Assembly (NCBI RefSeq): GCF_900109785.1
Contig: NZ_FOBH01000002.1
Location: 124,001 to 188,000, forward strand
Origin: Nitrosovibrio tenuis
Lineage (GTDB): Bacteria > Pseudomonadota > Gammaproteobacteria > Burkholderiales > Nitrosomonadaceae
Length of the DNA stretch: 64,000 bases
Direction of reading: 5' to 3'
The notes beneath the pieces were generated by a model. It searched no databases. It worked only from the letters and a program-made list of their open reading frames with translations, and was not told the DNA's origin. A program made the position numbers and the translations under genes. Position 1 is the stretch's first letter, and every line of letters starts with the position of its first letter. This document shows, in pieces, positions 37,321 through 45,546 of the stretch.

Positions 37321-37431
37321 AATAATGCTTGTATTGGAGGTTGGGAACATCAAAAAGTTGCAGCTCACTGGTAGAGGCGCGAATTTAGCCGGCCCAATGC
37401 ATAAGTTCATATCCAAACAGATGGAGCTATC

Positions 37432-38562
37432 GTGAATTATTACGAACGATATTGCGGCGATTATCAACGCGACACGGCGCACCTTTCTCTCGCTGAGCAT
37501 GGCGCATATACGATGTTGCTGGATACATATTTTAGCGTGGAAAGGCCGCTGCCCAGCGATCTCACCAGCCTCTACAGGGTCTGCAGAGCAATGACGCGGC
37601 TTGAGCAACAGGCTGTGATGGCGGTTGCCGAGCAGTTTTTCCCCATTTCGGAGGTTGATGGATTGCGCCACAACCAGCGTGCGGATCGTGAAATCGCCAA
37701 AGCAAGGCCGAAAATAGAAGCAGCCCGGATTAACGGCAGAAAAGGGGGCCGCCCCTCCAGGCAGGACACCTTCCGGGAAGCCCGGCAGGAGGCTTCCCGC
37801 ATTCCTGATGGGTTACCCGTGGGTTCGGGCAATTTAACCGACGAAATATGTTCCGGCCAACCCGACGGCAAAGCTCGCCAATTCCAGCACCAACTCCAGC
37901 ACCAATTCCAGCACCAACTCCAGCACCAACCTGATAAAGGCCCGAATACAGGTTGTACCCCGGCTATTTGTTTAACCGGGGAGCAGGGGTGCGAACCGGG
38001 CCGTGCGCCTGATTTCATTTCAGCCTCAACAATTGGTGACCGCTACACCGAACACACCGAACACACCGAACCGTCTCTCCCCGAAGCCCCCCAGACCGAA
38101 TCCCCTCTGATCAAATCCTCGCATACCGAGTCCTCTCCTACGGAATCCTCTCATACCGAATCCCGTGACAGCAAAATTTTCCATTCAGCGCCACCCGGCA
38201 TGGCGGGAACATGCTGCAAAACGCTGGTCCGTAACGGCGTGCGGGATTGCAACCCTCATCACCCGACGTTTGTGGCGCTATTGCAGGCGGGAGCAGTGGA
38301 GGAAGAGTTTCTGCACGCCGCACAACACGCTGCAGCCAGGGGAAAAGCCAGTTTCGCTTATGTCGTTGGCACAGTGAAGCGGCAGCGCGAGGAGGCCGCC
38401 AAACTGGTTTTGCACCAGGGCCGCATGCCCAACAGGCAGGAATTGCTGGAGTCCTCCAACAGGGCGGCCGCCAATGGCTGGCGACCCCCGGAGCTGAGAG
38501 AACCAGAGCTGGGGAAGACAGAGCCGGGGGGACCAAGGGAAGTACAGCATGCGGATCGATGA
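37432..38562 (+). CDS. DUF1376 (YdaU-like) phage replication protein
   Basis: A 376-residue protein. The N-terminal DUF1376 domain (about 1-90) reads YYERYCGDYQRDTAHLSLAE then HGAYTMLLDTYF, as in YdaU of the Rac prophage, which sits in the replication region. The middle (about 150-245) is low complexity: HQLQHQFQHQ from a 12-base unit repeated four times at 37879-37926, then repeats of TEH and SHTES. The C-terminal part has HPTFVALLQAGAVEEEFLHA, as in phage replication proteins. The start is a GTG at 37432 after GGAG. It is divergent to the repressor and overlaps the next gene. Confidence 0.8.
   Translation: MNYYERYCGDYQRDTAHLSLAEHGAYTMLLDTYFSVERPLPSDLTSLYRVCRAMTRLEQQAVMAVAEQFFPISEVDGLRHNQRADREIAKARPKIEAARINGRKGGRPSRQDTFREARQEASRIPDGLPVGSGNLTDEICSGQPDGKARQFQHQLQHQFQHQLQHQPDKGPNTGCTPAICLTGEQGCEPGRAPDFISASTIGDRYTEHTEHTEPSLPEAPQTESPLIKSSHTESSPTESSHTESRDSKIFHSAPPGMAGTCCKTLVRNGVRDCNPHHPTFVALLQAGAVEEEFLHAAQHAAARGKASFAYVVGTVKRQREEAAKLVLHQGRMPNRQELLESSNRAAANGWRPPELREPELGKTEPGGPREVQHADR
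37879..37926 (+). repeat. Four tandem 12-base repeats inside the DUF1376 gene
   Basis: Unit CAAYTCCAGCAC, alternating T and C at the variable base, encodes HQL/HQF-type repeats. It stays in frame, so copy number could vary without breaking the gene. Further repeats encoding TEH and SHTES follow at about 38045-38165. Confidence 0.8.
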
Positions 38563-39226
38563 TTTTCAGAAGTTCCATGATGGAATTGCCGGTGTCATGA
38601 GTTTTTATGGCAAAAGTGTATCCGGCTTCGCACTGGATGTCTGGTGGACAGCGCTCAAGGTATACGACCTGGCTGCGATCGTGGATGCTTTTAATCGTCA
38701 TTTGGCAAACCCCGATGCCGGGCAGTTTGCGCCAAAGCCCGCCGACATCATCCGCATACTGCAGGGCTCATCGCAGGATGCGGCGCTGAGAGCGTGGGCT
38801 AAAGTCGATCTCGCGGTACGCCGCGTCGGAACGTATTGCGATGTGGTGTTCGACGATGCACTGATTCATCGCGTGATCCAGGACATGGGCGGCTGGATTG
38901 CGCTGGGTACGAAAGCCGAGAATGAATGGCCGTTCGTGGCAAAGGAATTCGAAAATCGTTATCGGGGATTCTGTTCGCGTGGAGAACTTCCGCAGTATCC
39001 GGCGACCTTGATTGGGCTCGCGACCGCGCACAACTCCAGGAAAGGCTTCAGAAGCGGCACACCGGTGCTGATTGGTCAAGAACAATTGGCGAGGCAGATA
39101 TGGCGCGGCGGCACGGATCAGCCCGTGCTTGGCCTGAAACGCATGAGCGACAATCTGGATGGGATCGTGGACGGGGCACGGGAAGAGCAGACCGCCCGCA
39201 AAACACTACGGGTAAAGCGGGAATAA
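38549..39226 (+). CDS. DUF6475-type phage protein
   Basis: A 225-residue cytoplasmic protein opening MRIDDFQKFHDGIAGVMSFY. It contains ALDVWWTALKVYDLAAIVDA, and PKPADIIRILQGSSQDAALR followed by AWAKVDLAVRRVG, a pattern I associate with the DUF6475 family in phage replication modules. The biochemical role is unknown. It overlaps the DUF1376 gene by 14 bases and is probably expressed with it from the promoter next to the triple operator. Confidence 0.7.
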   Translation: MRIDDFQKFHDGIAGVMSFYGKSVSGFALDVWWTALKVYDLAAIVDAFNRHLANPDAGQFAPKPADIIRILQGSSQDAALRAWAKVDLAVRRVGTYCDVVFDDALIHRVIQDMGGWIALGTKAENEWPFVAKEFENRYRGFCSRGELPQYPATLIGLATAHNSRKGFRSGTPVLIGQEQLARQIWRGGTDQPVLGLKRMSDNLDGIVDGAREEQTARKTLRVKRE

Positions 39227-39302
39227 GCAGCAGAATTTAATCGAGCGAGCAGGAGATGGCAGGTTCAAACGAGGTCTTGGAAAGCACACAGGGAGTAATG
39301 AG

Positions 39303-39908
39303 GTGAAAAAATTCAAATCAGCAACAGCCAGACGAGTATCCATAGCCGTGATTTTTCTTTGTGCGCATGTTGGAGCCTGGGCGAGCGATCCGCTCTCGCC
39401 GGAAATCATCCTGGGCCTGGGCAATACCGCCCAAGCCGCGGCAGCCGCGGGGGCTTCTGCCTCGTCCAATCAGGCTCAGACGCAAAGTCAAATACAAACG
39501 CAGGCCCAGACTTCAACATCCACTGCAACAGGAGGGCAGGGCGGGTCCGCCAACAATGCCGGAAACAGCCAGACCGTGAATCTAAACGGCTCGCGGGCGA
39601 CCTATAACCCCAACATAGGGCTTGGACTAATGGTCCCTACGGCACCCTGCCGGGACACCTATTCGGTTGGGGCTTCGGCTGCAGGCATGGGCGGAGCGCT
39701 CGCCTGGTCGAAAGCCGACCGGGAGTGCCGCTGGCAGGACATTGGCGCTGCGTTTATCCGCGCGGGCTTTGTGGAAGACGGGCTCGCCATGTGGTGCGCT
39801 ATCGAAGGGGTGGAGGATATCGCTCCGACATGCAGGCGATTGAAGACAGCAAAACAGCTCCCGTTGCATGCCGAGGAGATAGCAGGGCGCCTACTGGAAG
39901 AATATTAA
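39303..39908 (+). CDS. Secreted alanine/glutamine-rich protein in the phage-like region
   Basis: A 201-residue protein with signal peptide RVSIAVIFLCAHVGAWA. Residues about 40-90 are low complexity (QAQTQSQIQTQAQTSTS). The C-terminal part has several cysteines and SKADRECRWQDIGAAFIRAG, repeated in style by DGLAMWCAIEGVED. No family recognised. The start is a GTG after GGAGTAATGAG. The position after replication genes suggests a phage-encoded exported protein, but it could be host-derived. Confidence 0.65.
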   Translation: MKKFKSATARRVSIAVIFLCAHVGAWASDPLSPEIILGLGNTAQAAAAAGASASSNQAQTQSQIQTQAQTSTSTATGGQGGSANNAGNSQTVNLNGSRATYNPNIGLGLMVPTAPCRDTYSVGASAAGMGGALAWSKADRECRWQDIGAAFIRAGFVEDGLAMWCAIEGVEDIAPTCRRLKTAKQLPLHAEEIAGRLLEEY

Positions 39909-40002
39909 TGACAAAGTAATAAACCCGGAAGCATAAATCTACACTCACGTTTTTACCGACCAGGAAACCTGAGCCAATTAACAATCGAAAAAGGAATATG
40001 AC

Positions 40003-40527
40003 ATGAAATTCAGCAATGCCGAGCATGCTCTCAGATGGTCTTATGAAACCAGCAATAAGCCAATTGTAAAAATCTCGTCGGTCAATGAAATGCGAGGGCC
40101 GGAGAAGATAGATGGGGGGGCTTCAAGCGACGAGCTGACCGCACATGACTATCATGCCCAGGCGGCGCTGATATTGGGATTGTGCGAGCGCGCATTATCT
40201 CCATTGCATATGGCGTACGTGAGAGTGCAATTCGGCCGTGAAGCAAGCGGATTCGATATGCTTGCCCGCCACCTGGCCGCGAATTTCGGCACAGGGGTAC
40301 ACAGCCGCAGAGGCATCGAGCAGATCATTCGCGCCTACTGCGGGCAAAAAATCGGGCTGCGCGAGATGAGAAAATCCATGTCATGCGGAATGCTCAAGGC
40401 GGCGACCCTGCGCAACCAGGGGTACGACGTGCTGGATAAGATCCACTTACAGGCGATGGATATTTTATATAGAGAAATGGAGAACCGTGGCTTATTGCGG
40501 AGTGCCGTTACGCGCGAGCTGGCTTAG
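40003..40527 (+). CDS. Hypothetical protein, possible phage late regulator
   Basis: A 174-residue protein, largely helical and basic towards the end. Segments include HDYHAQAALILGLCERALSP and SRRGIEQIIRAYCGQKIGLR. The layout (a helical N-terminus then a helix-turn-helix-like SRRGIEQIIRAYCGQ) and the place at the end of the early operon recall Q-type antiterminators, but no motif is decisive. AAGGA precedes the ATG at 40003. Confidence 0.6.
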   Translation: MKFSNAEHALRWSYETSNKPIVKISSVNEMRGPEKIDGGASSDELTAHDYHAQAALILGLCERALSPLHMAYVRVQFGREASGFDMLARHLAANFGTGVHSRRGIEQIIRAYCGQKIGLREMRKSMSCGMLKAATLRNQGYDVLDKIHLQAMDILYREMENRGLLRSAVTRELA

Positions 40528-40535
40528 TCAGGAGC

Positions 40536-40560
40536 AGTCAGATTAGCGCAGCGTGGTCTG
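40536..40560. repeat. Dispersed imperfect palindrome, copy 2
   Basis: GTCAGATTAGCGCAGCGTGG then TCTG, a degraded member of the GTCGGRTTA palindrome family, just after the 174-residue gene's stop. Confidence 0.45.
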
Positions 40561-40621
40561 TGAAGCTCATCATCATTACTGTAGCTCGTCCGACGCCTGG
40601 CTGATGGGTGTGGTGAAGCAG

Positions 40622-40646
40622 GTCGGATTAGCGATAGCATAATCGA
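40622..40646. repeat. Dispersed imperfect palindrome, copy 3
   Basis: GTCGGATTAGCGATAGCATA then ATCGA. Same family as the other four copies. It lies 85 bases after copy 2, in the gap before the EexN-type gene. Confidence 0.5.
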
Positions 40647-40783
40647 TGGAAGAGATGCGTTCGCCGGCGCACAGACCCCCCATGCCCTATCATGAAATGC
40701 TGGTAGCCCTGTTGGCAACAGTAAGCGGGATATCAAATTTCCGACGTTGCCAAGACGGTGATTTCCTTTTGAAGAGCTCGACC

Positions 40784-41071
40784 ATGAAAGAAAACACAGT
40801 CATTGTTTCAGCGGCGGCGAGCGCGCTGTTCATAATATTGACCGGGTGCGAAAGCCAACAGCCGCACGAGGAAGTCCGACCCGTCGATTGGTACGAGGTA
40901 AATTCAGCCGAGCGGGCCGCAAAGCTGGCCGAATGCAGAGCCAATCCGGATCAACTCGATGCGACACCGAACTGTATAAACGCCAGCCGTGCCGAAAATA
41001 ACGTAAAGGCCCCTGCCAAATGGGGAACGGAAAAAGAAGGCGTAAGAACTCCTGCAACAATTTATGATTGA
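40784..41071 (+). CDS. EexN family lipoprotein
   Basis: A 95-residue lipoprotein; lipobox LTGC in ASALFIILTGC. The mature part follows the EexN pattern: VRPVDWYEVNSAERAAKLAE then CRANPDQLDATPNCINASRA. EexN proteins are known from conjugative elements, where they act in entry exclusion, but many stand-alone copies exist. No conjugation genes are seen here. I chose the ATG at 40784 because the longer frame has no signal sense. Confidence 0.8.
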   Translation: MKENTVIVSAAASALFIILTGCESQQPHEEVRPVDWYEVNSAERAAKLAECRANPDQLDATPNCINASRAENNVKAPAKWGTEKEGVRTPATIYD

Positions 41072-41343
41072 GATCGGCTAACGAGTTAGCTGTCCGCAAT
41101 TGCCCCATTGACACCGGAGATCGATGAGGCCGCAGAACTCTTTGTGGAAAAAAAGAGTAAGAGTGGGGATCGGAACGTCCTCTGCTGAATATGCCTCGGA
41201 TATGCCTTCGGAAATATTCTTTAAGGATATGGCCATGCGCGGCGTTCGCAGGCGGCCTCCGAAACGACCAAAACGGGTCATGAATATAGCGTTGGGAGCT
41301 CTGCCATTGACTTCTTGCGCAAAAATTGCCGAATCCAGGCCAG

Positions 41344-41403
41344 ATTTTTGGAATGAGCAGATTTTACCGATCATCGGTGTGCCAGACAGTACGAACGGCA
41401 GAC
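41344..41403 (-). pseudogene. Degraded copy of the pssA 3' end
   Basis: Aligned by eye with 42885-42944, the 3' end of pssA, about 47 of 59 bases agree with one single-base gap. The translation reads FVLSGTPMIGKICSFQKS against FVLSGSLMISKTLRIPKI in PssA. The two copies are in the same orientation and bracket the HAF-repeat gene. Confidence 0.65.
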
Positions 41404-41431
41404 CGACAATCGGCCAGCAGTAATCCTGTGG

Positions 41432-41456
41432 GTCGGATTAACGAAGCGAATAATCC
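41432..41456. repeat. Dispersed imperfect palindrome, copy 4
   Basis: GTCGGATTAACGAAGCGAAT then AATCC, with a second AATCCGATTA half 4 bases further on. Located 19 bases after the stop side of the HAF-repeat gene. Confidence 0.5.
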
Positions 41457-41474
41457 AAATAATCCGATTATCCT

Positions 41475-42608
41475 TCAGCAATTCCGGGCGAGCAGCCTGC
41501 GGCGCCGCGACATGACCGCGGCCACCAAACCAAGGCCAGCCATGAACATCGCATAGGTTTCCGGTTCAGGAATCGGGGCGAGCAGGAAGGCATGATCTAC
41601 ATTCGAGACGGAATTATGCGCATCCCCCACGATCCAGCCATTGTCATTTATACCGTATGCTCGCACCAGCACCCAGCCGGCATTCACCGCGCTGACATCG
41701 AGAAAACTGTTGAGGTCGGTTGCGGTGGAGCCATTCCACAGGGTGGCGTGCGTAATGCCGTTGGCAGTCTCGGCCCATCCGGCCATCAGGCCAGCCGCAT
41801 TGATCGCATGAGCTTCGCTTAATCCCCCACCCAGCGTACCGAGGTCGGTTGCGGTGGTGCCATTCCACAACGTGGCATGATAGGAGGAGTCACCAGTGAG
41901 ATATGAAGAGCCCACCACTTGCCCGGCATTGTTGATGCCGTAGGCTTGGCTGGACTGCCCTCCAAGTGTGCCCAGGTCGGTCGGTGTGGTACCATTCCAG
42001 ACGGTGGCACGTTTAGTGGAACCGTCGGAGAGATAGGAATCGCCTGCCACTTGTCCGGCACTGTTGATGGCGTAGGCTTGGCTGGTCTGTCCCCCGAGTG
42101 TGCTCAGTTCGGTCGGTGTGGTGCCATTCCAGAGCGTGGCGTGCCGGGGGGCGCTCGCGGAAAAGGTAGCTCCCGCCACTTCACCGGCGTCATTGATCGC
42201 CAAGGCTTCGCTGTGATACCCCGCGGGTCCTGCCAGGCCGGTCGCTATAGTGCCATTCCACACGGCTCCATGTTGTGTGCGGAAGTCAGGAAGTTCAGAA
42301 TCGCCCACCACCTGACCTGAATTATTAATGCCAAAGGCATGGCTGTAGCTCCCGCCCAGCGTACCCAGGTCGGTCGCCGTAGCGCCGTTCCAGAGCGTGG
42401 CGCGGTAGGCGGAGCCACTTGCACCGGATGGAAGGGAATATCCGGCAACTTGGCCAGCATTATTGATCGCGCGGGCAAAACTTTGCCCACTTGATGTCCC
42501 AAGGTCGGTAAAGGAATAGGGAGTATCGGCGGCGCCGGCCTGGCTCACGCCAGCCAGCAACACACCCATGGTAAGTAAGGCAAGACTGGAGAATTTGTTC
42601 GTATTCAT
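41475..42608 (-). CDS. HAF-repeat PEP-CTERM protein
   Basis: A 377-residue exported protein. Signal peptide: LALLTMGVLLAGVSQAGA. Six or seven HAF-type repeats follow, e.g. TDLGTLGGSYSHAFGINNSG and TDLGTLGGQSSQAYGINNAG, forming extended beta-sheet repeats. It ends in a PEP-CTERM sorting signal: PEPETYAMFMAGLGLVAAVM then RRRR. Such proteins are processed by exosortase and are often found with exopolysaccharide genes. GGGGA precedes the ATG at 42608. It is flanked by two copies of the pssA 3' end. Confidence 0.9.
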   Translation of the reverse strand: MNTNKFSSLALLTMGVLLAGVSQAGAADTPYSFTDLGTSSGQSFARAINNAGQVAGYSLPSGASGSAYRATLWNGATATDLGTLGGSYSHAFGINNSGQVVGDSELPDFRTQHGAVWNGTIATGLAGPAGYHSEALAINDAGEVAGATFSASAPRHATLWNGTTPTELSTLGGQTSQAYAINSAGQVAGDSYLSDGSTKRATVWNGTTPTDLGTLGGQSSQAYGINNAGQVVGSSYLTGDSSYHATLWNGTTATDLGTLGGGLSEAHAINAAGLMAGWAETANGITHATLWNGSTATDLNSFLDVSAVNAGWVLVRAYGINDNGWIVGDAHNSVSNVDHAFLLAPIPEPETYAMFMAGLGLVAAVMSRRRRLLARNC

Positions 42609-42880
42609 TTTTAATCCCCTTGATAACATTAAAAAAACCTACAGTTCAGAAAAGCTCGGATTGAAGATGCCAATCGTCTCCTCCAGGTATTCCTGAGGTT
42701 CAGAACGGCGTTACCAGTTCTAGTTATAGCTTATCCGTGAGCAAGTTTTCTTTTTGTGGGACAAAAATCGAATTTTTCCGCATATTCTGTTTCGGCATGA
42801 GCCAGCTATAGCCCGGAAGATCCAATATGCGGATACCCGTCATGCTGACGTCATAGGTAAGGCTCCACATTTATTCTTTC

Positions 42881-43510
42881 CTAAATTTTTGGTATGCGCA
42901 GCGTTTTGCTGATCATCAGCGAACCAGACAGTACAAACAGTAGAGCCAGCGGATGCAATTTCCACGGCCCGACCGTCCACACTCCCCAGTAAAGGTCTTC
43001 GCCGAGCCGTCCCGTCCAGGCAGCCAGCAGGAGCACCCCGACCAGAACAATGCTGGTGGGAATGGGCGTGCCCTCGAAATAGGCGACTTTATCAGCGCCT
43101 GCCGAGAGCGTCTCCGCGGTGACATTGAATCGCGCCAGCCGGCTGACACCGCAGCATACGAAATAAGTCAGCGCTATCCAATCCCAGCCGCCATGCAGTC
43201 CCGCTGCGAAACCCAGCGCCGCCGGTGCAATGCCAAAGGAGAGGATGTCCGCCAGCGAGTCGAGTTCTCGTCCAAAAGGGGAGTGCTGATGCCGCCATCG
43301 CGCAATGCGTCCATCGAGCACGTCAAATATGAATGCTCCCGCCATCATCCCCGCCGAGCTGAAGAAATGAACGACCGACCGGCTTTCAATGTAGAGCATG
43401 GCGAAAAATACGGCGACTACACCGCAGGCCGCATTGCCCAGCGTGAAGAAGTCCGCAAGCTGAAAGCTGCGTATCATCGAGAAATGCTTGGGACGCTCGG
43501 AGGAGGGCAT
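42881..43510 (-). CDS. pssA: CDP-diacylglycerol-serine O-phosphatidyltransferase
   Basis: An inner-membrane enzyme of 209 residues that makes phosphatidylserine from CDP-diacylglycerol and serine. The CDP-alcohol phosphotransferase motif is complete: DVLDGRIARWRHQHSPFGRE then LDSLAD. Six or so hydrophobic helices surround it, e.g. LGNAACGVVAVFFAMLYI. The class (type II PssA) fits the length. A related enzyme, phosphatidylglycerophosphate synthase, has the same motif but a different context of helices. The 3' end exists as a degraded second copy at 41344-41403. Confidence 0.88.
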   Translation of the reverse strand: MPSSERPKHFSMIRSFQLADFFTLGNAACGVVAVFFAMLYIESRSVVHFFSSAGMMAGAFIFDVLDGRIARWRHQHSPFGRELDSLADILSFGIAPAALGFAAGLHGGWDWIALTYFVCCGVSRLARFNVTAETLSAGADKVAYFEGTPIPTSIVLVGVLLLAAWTGRLGEDLYWGVWTVGPWKLHPLALLFVLSGSLMISKTLRIPKI

Positions 43511-43750
43511 CGAGTTCGTTTAATATTTGAGTAAGCCGTGTGCGGCGTATGCGTATAGCGGGCGTACAACCAGCGCAAAAACAAACGGCGGATAATTCAT
43601 TGTAGTCAATGATGAGGCGAGCAGCCGGAGCTCAGGCAGATGACGATTTGCTTTTTGGCATGGAACCCGGCGCCCTGTATCGATTGTCCATGTCCAATGG
43701 TTCCATGCTTTATGTTGAATGCACTGGTTACAGGGTTATAGAAGGCGCTG

Positions 43751-44524
43751 GTGGACATATCGACAGTAGTGAACAATGGTGAGCTTGACGATGGGCGGCG
43801 CCGATGGCTGCGAACGTTCGTCGCATGCACCACGGCGATGGCTATGGATGCATTCGGCGCAACCTCCCCGAGCAGGATATTCACCCTCTTTACGTTCGGC
43901 GATTCAATCCTCGACTGCGCCCGATATAATGAATATGGCGTGCATCCGGGGCAATTGATTGTACGCAATGATGACTGCCTGTTCCCCGGCTTCAAGGGCC
44001 GCGATCTGTTTTCATTCGGACCTGCGCAGCTCGATCACCGCGCACAGGACGGCGCCCTGGTCGATGATCTTCGACGGCAAGCACGAGGGCTTCAGGTGGC
44101 GGGGCCGGCGGTCGCGTTGGTAACAATCGGAGGCAACGATCTTATCGAAGGGCTTGCAGCGGATCGTGGCGAGGGCATCGAACGCTTCAGACAACGGCTG
44201 GACGCATTCCTGCGGACGCTGCCCGTGCGACCAGTTCTGCTCGGCACCGTTTACGATCCGACGTTCGGCGACGACTCACGCAATTTTCTGAATGTCGATC
44301 CGCGAATTGCCCGCCCAAACTTTAACCGGATGAATCAGGTAATCAAAGAACTCGCTTCGCGTTACGGGCAACTCATCGATATTCATCAGCATTTCCTGGG
44401 TGGTGATCCCTCCTGGTTCACGCAGACGATCGAGCCGAGCCTTCGAGGCGCATCAGAAGTGCGCGCGGCGTTCCTTCCGGCTGTGCTGAAGGTCCGCGAT
44501 GAACAATGTGGAGGTGCTGCTTGA
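43751..44524 (+). CDS. SGNH/GDSL hydrolase
   Basis: A 257-residue lipase/esterase-like protein. Block I with the nucleophile Ser is TFGDSILDCARYNEYGVHPG; block III is VTIGGNDLIEG. A likely C-terminal region is DIHQHFLGGDPSWFTQTIEP. The substrate is unknown. The start is uncertain: relatives begin just before SRIFTLFTFGDS, so an internal ATG at 43838 may be the true start and the first 29 codons from the GTG at 43751 may be untranslated. No signal peptide is convincing. Confidence 0.78.
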   Translation: MDISTVVNNGELDDGRRRWLRTFVACTTAMAMDAFGATSPSRIFTLFTFGDSILDCARYNEYGVHPGQLIVRNDDCLFPGFKGRDLFSFGPAQLDHRAQDGALVDDLRRQARGLQVAGPAVALVTIGGNDLIEGLAADRGEGIERFRQRLDAFLRTLPVRPVLLGTVYDPTFGDDSRNFLNVDPRIARPNFNRMNQVIKELASRYGQLIDIHQHFLGGDPSWFTQTIEPSLRGASEVRAAFLPAVLKVRDEQCGGAA

Positions 44525-44707
44525 TGCAGATGATAGACATCGGGTTTCAGCCTGCGCTGAAAGTGGCTCATTATCACGGAGTCCTCGGTCCTCACGGCTC
44601 GGCCCCGATGGCGGGCCACCTGTTGATCGATTCTATCGGACTATACTCCCTGTGGGTGCCTGGATGATCACATCGCCCAAGGGACCTCAGGTCTATCGTG
44701 AGATCAC

Positions 44708-45118
44708 TTATGTCAAATACGCCTTAAGCGCATATTTTTCACGGTCTATTTCGCGACGCGTGCGAAAGCCAAGACGGCGCAGTATGGGTACGGGCGGACA
44801 CCAGCCTTGCAGCCCATGCTGCAACAGGAACGAAAGAACGGTACCCGACAGCGCAAACCACCTTTTATCGACGGTGAGACCCAGCACAAGCCCCGTCAAA
44901 GCCAGCGACGAAGCATTGACTTCAATTACCCGTTCGATGTCCCACTCTTTATCCAACTGATGAATACGCGCAAGAATGGCCTCACGGCTGGCTCCGATGT
45001 AGCGCCGGATATTGCGGTCAGTCTGGCGATCAATTTCAACGTTGCTATGTGATGGAGTGGAACGTCGTACCCGGTCGGCGGCAGATATGGTAGCGTCTGC
45101 CCGATTTGGTGAATTCAT
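44708..45118 (-). CDS. DUF2892-type inner-membrane protein
   Basis: A 136-residue protein. A charged N-terminal half with QLDKEWDIERVIEVNASSLA leads to two membrane helices (LTGLVLGLTVDKRWFALSGT, VLSFLLQHGLQGWCPPVPIL) and the C-terminal RRLGFRTRREIDREKYALKA. The membrane pair and the WCPP motif resemble the YgaP membrane domain (DUF2892). The role is unknown; such proteins occur in stress-related clusters. The ATG at 45118 has GAGAAAG before it. Confidence 0.8.
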   Translation of the reverse strand: MNSPNRADATISAADRVRRSTPSHSNVEIDRQTDRNIRRYIGASREAILARIHQLDKEWDIERVIEVNASSLALTGLVLGLTVDKRWFALSGTVLSFLLQHGLQGWCPPVPILRRLGFRTRREIDREKYALKAYLT

Positions 45119-45248
45119 GACTTTCTCAAATTGAAGTATTTGTGTCGTAGGTAGAAGGTACTCAGAGGGTACTCCGAAGTACTCAGTTTTCCATGAACAC
45201 CTTCTACCTTTCCGCCATCCAGGCGGTAAAACTGCACGATGCCTCGTT

Positions 45249-45323
45249 TTAACGCAATCCGAGAAAGCTTAAGATAGCGAGAAGGATGACAATAAAGCCT
45301 ACCCACCAGATAATGCTGTTCAT
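45249..45323 (-). CDS. Small single-helix membrane protein
   Basis: A 24-residue protein, MNSIIWWVGFIVILLAILSF then LGLR, essentially one membrane helix with a short basic tail. GGAGGAGAAA stands seven bases before the ATG. Tiny proteins with this pattern are common in proteobacteria and of unknown role. It lies between the DUF2892 and NhaA genes on the same strand. Confidence 0.7.
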   Translation of the reverse strand: MNSIIWWVGFIVILLAILSFLGLR

Positions 45324-45546
45324 GAGGTTTCTCCTCCAATGTCGATTTATATGAAAGCGAACAAGCCGCTGGTAGCCACTGGTCCGACTAGTCCGCTCAC
45401 TTGACGCCCATTGTCTCCTCGTTTGAAATGGTTTTCTGCTCGCCAGCGCACATACAGCCTTAGCCAAGCGTCGGTTTCGGTTACACCTCAAAATCAAGGC
45501 TGCCAGTCATCGTGCAGGAGAGGTGCTGGCTTTTTTTGCGGTTTCA

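Larger units (their letters stand above)
41072..41474. other. Gap with pssA remnant and palindrome
   Basis: About 400 bases between the EexN gene and the HAF-repeat gene. Besides the pssA 3' copy (41344-41403) and a dispersed palindrome (41432-41456), frames on both strands are open for about 100 codons but have no ribosome site or known match. Confidence 0.4.

Noticed and set aside
37879-37926. CRISPR-like short repeats
   Set aside because: Units are 12 bases, directly adjacent without spacers and in frame inside a gene; this is a coding tandem repeat.
41078-41374. 98-codon minus-strand frame as a gene
   Set aside because: Its first part is the degraded copy of the pssA end, and the rest has no start signal or family match.
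45505-45540. GCCAG...CTGGC followed by seven T as an intrinsic terminator
   Set aside because: The stem is only five bases with a loop of about 19, too weak to call.
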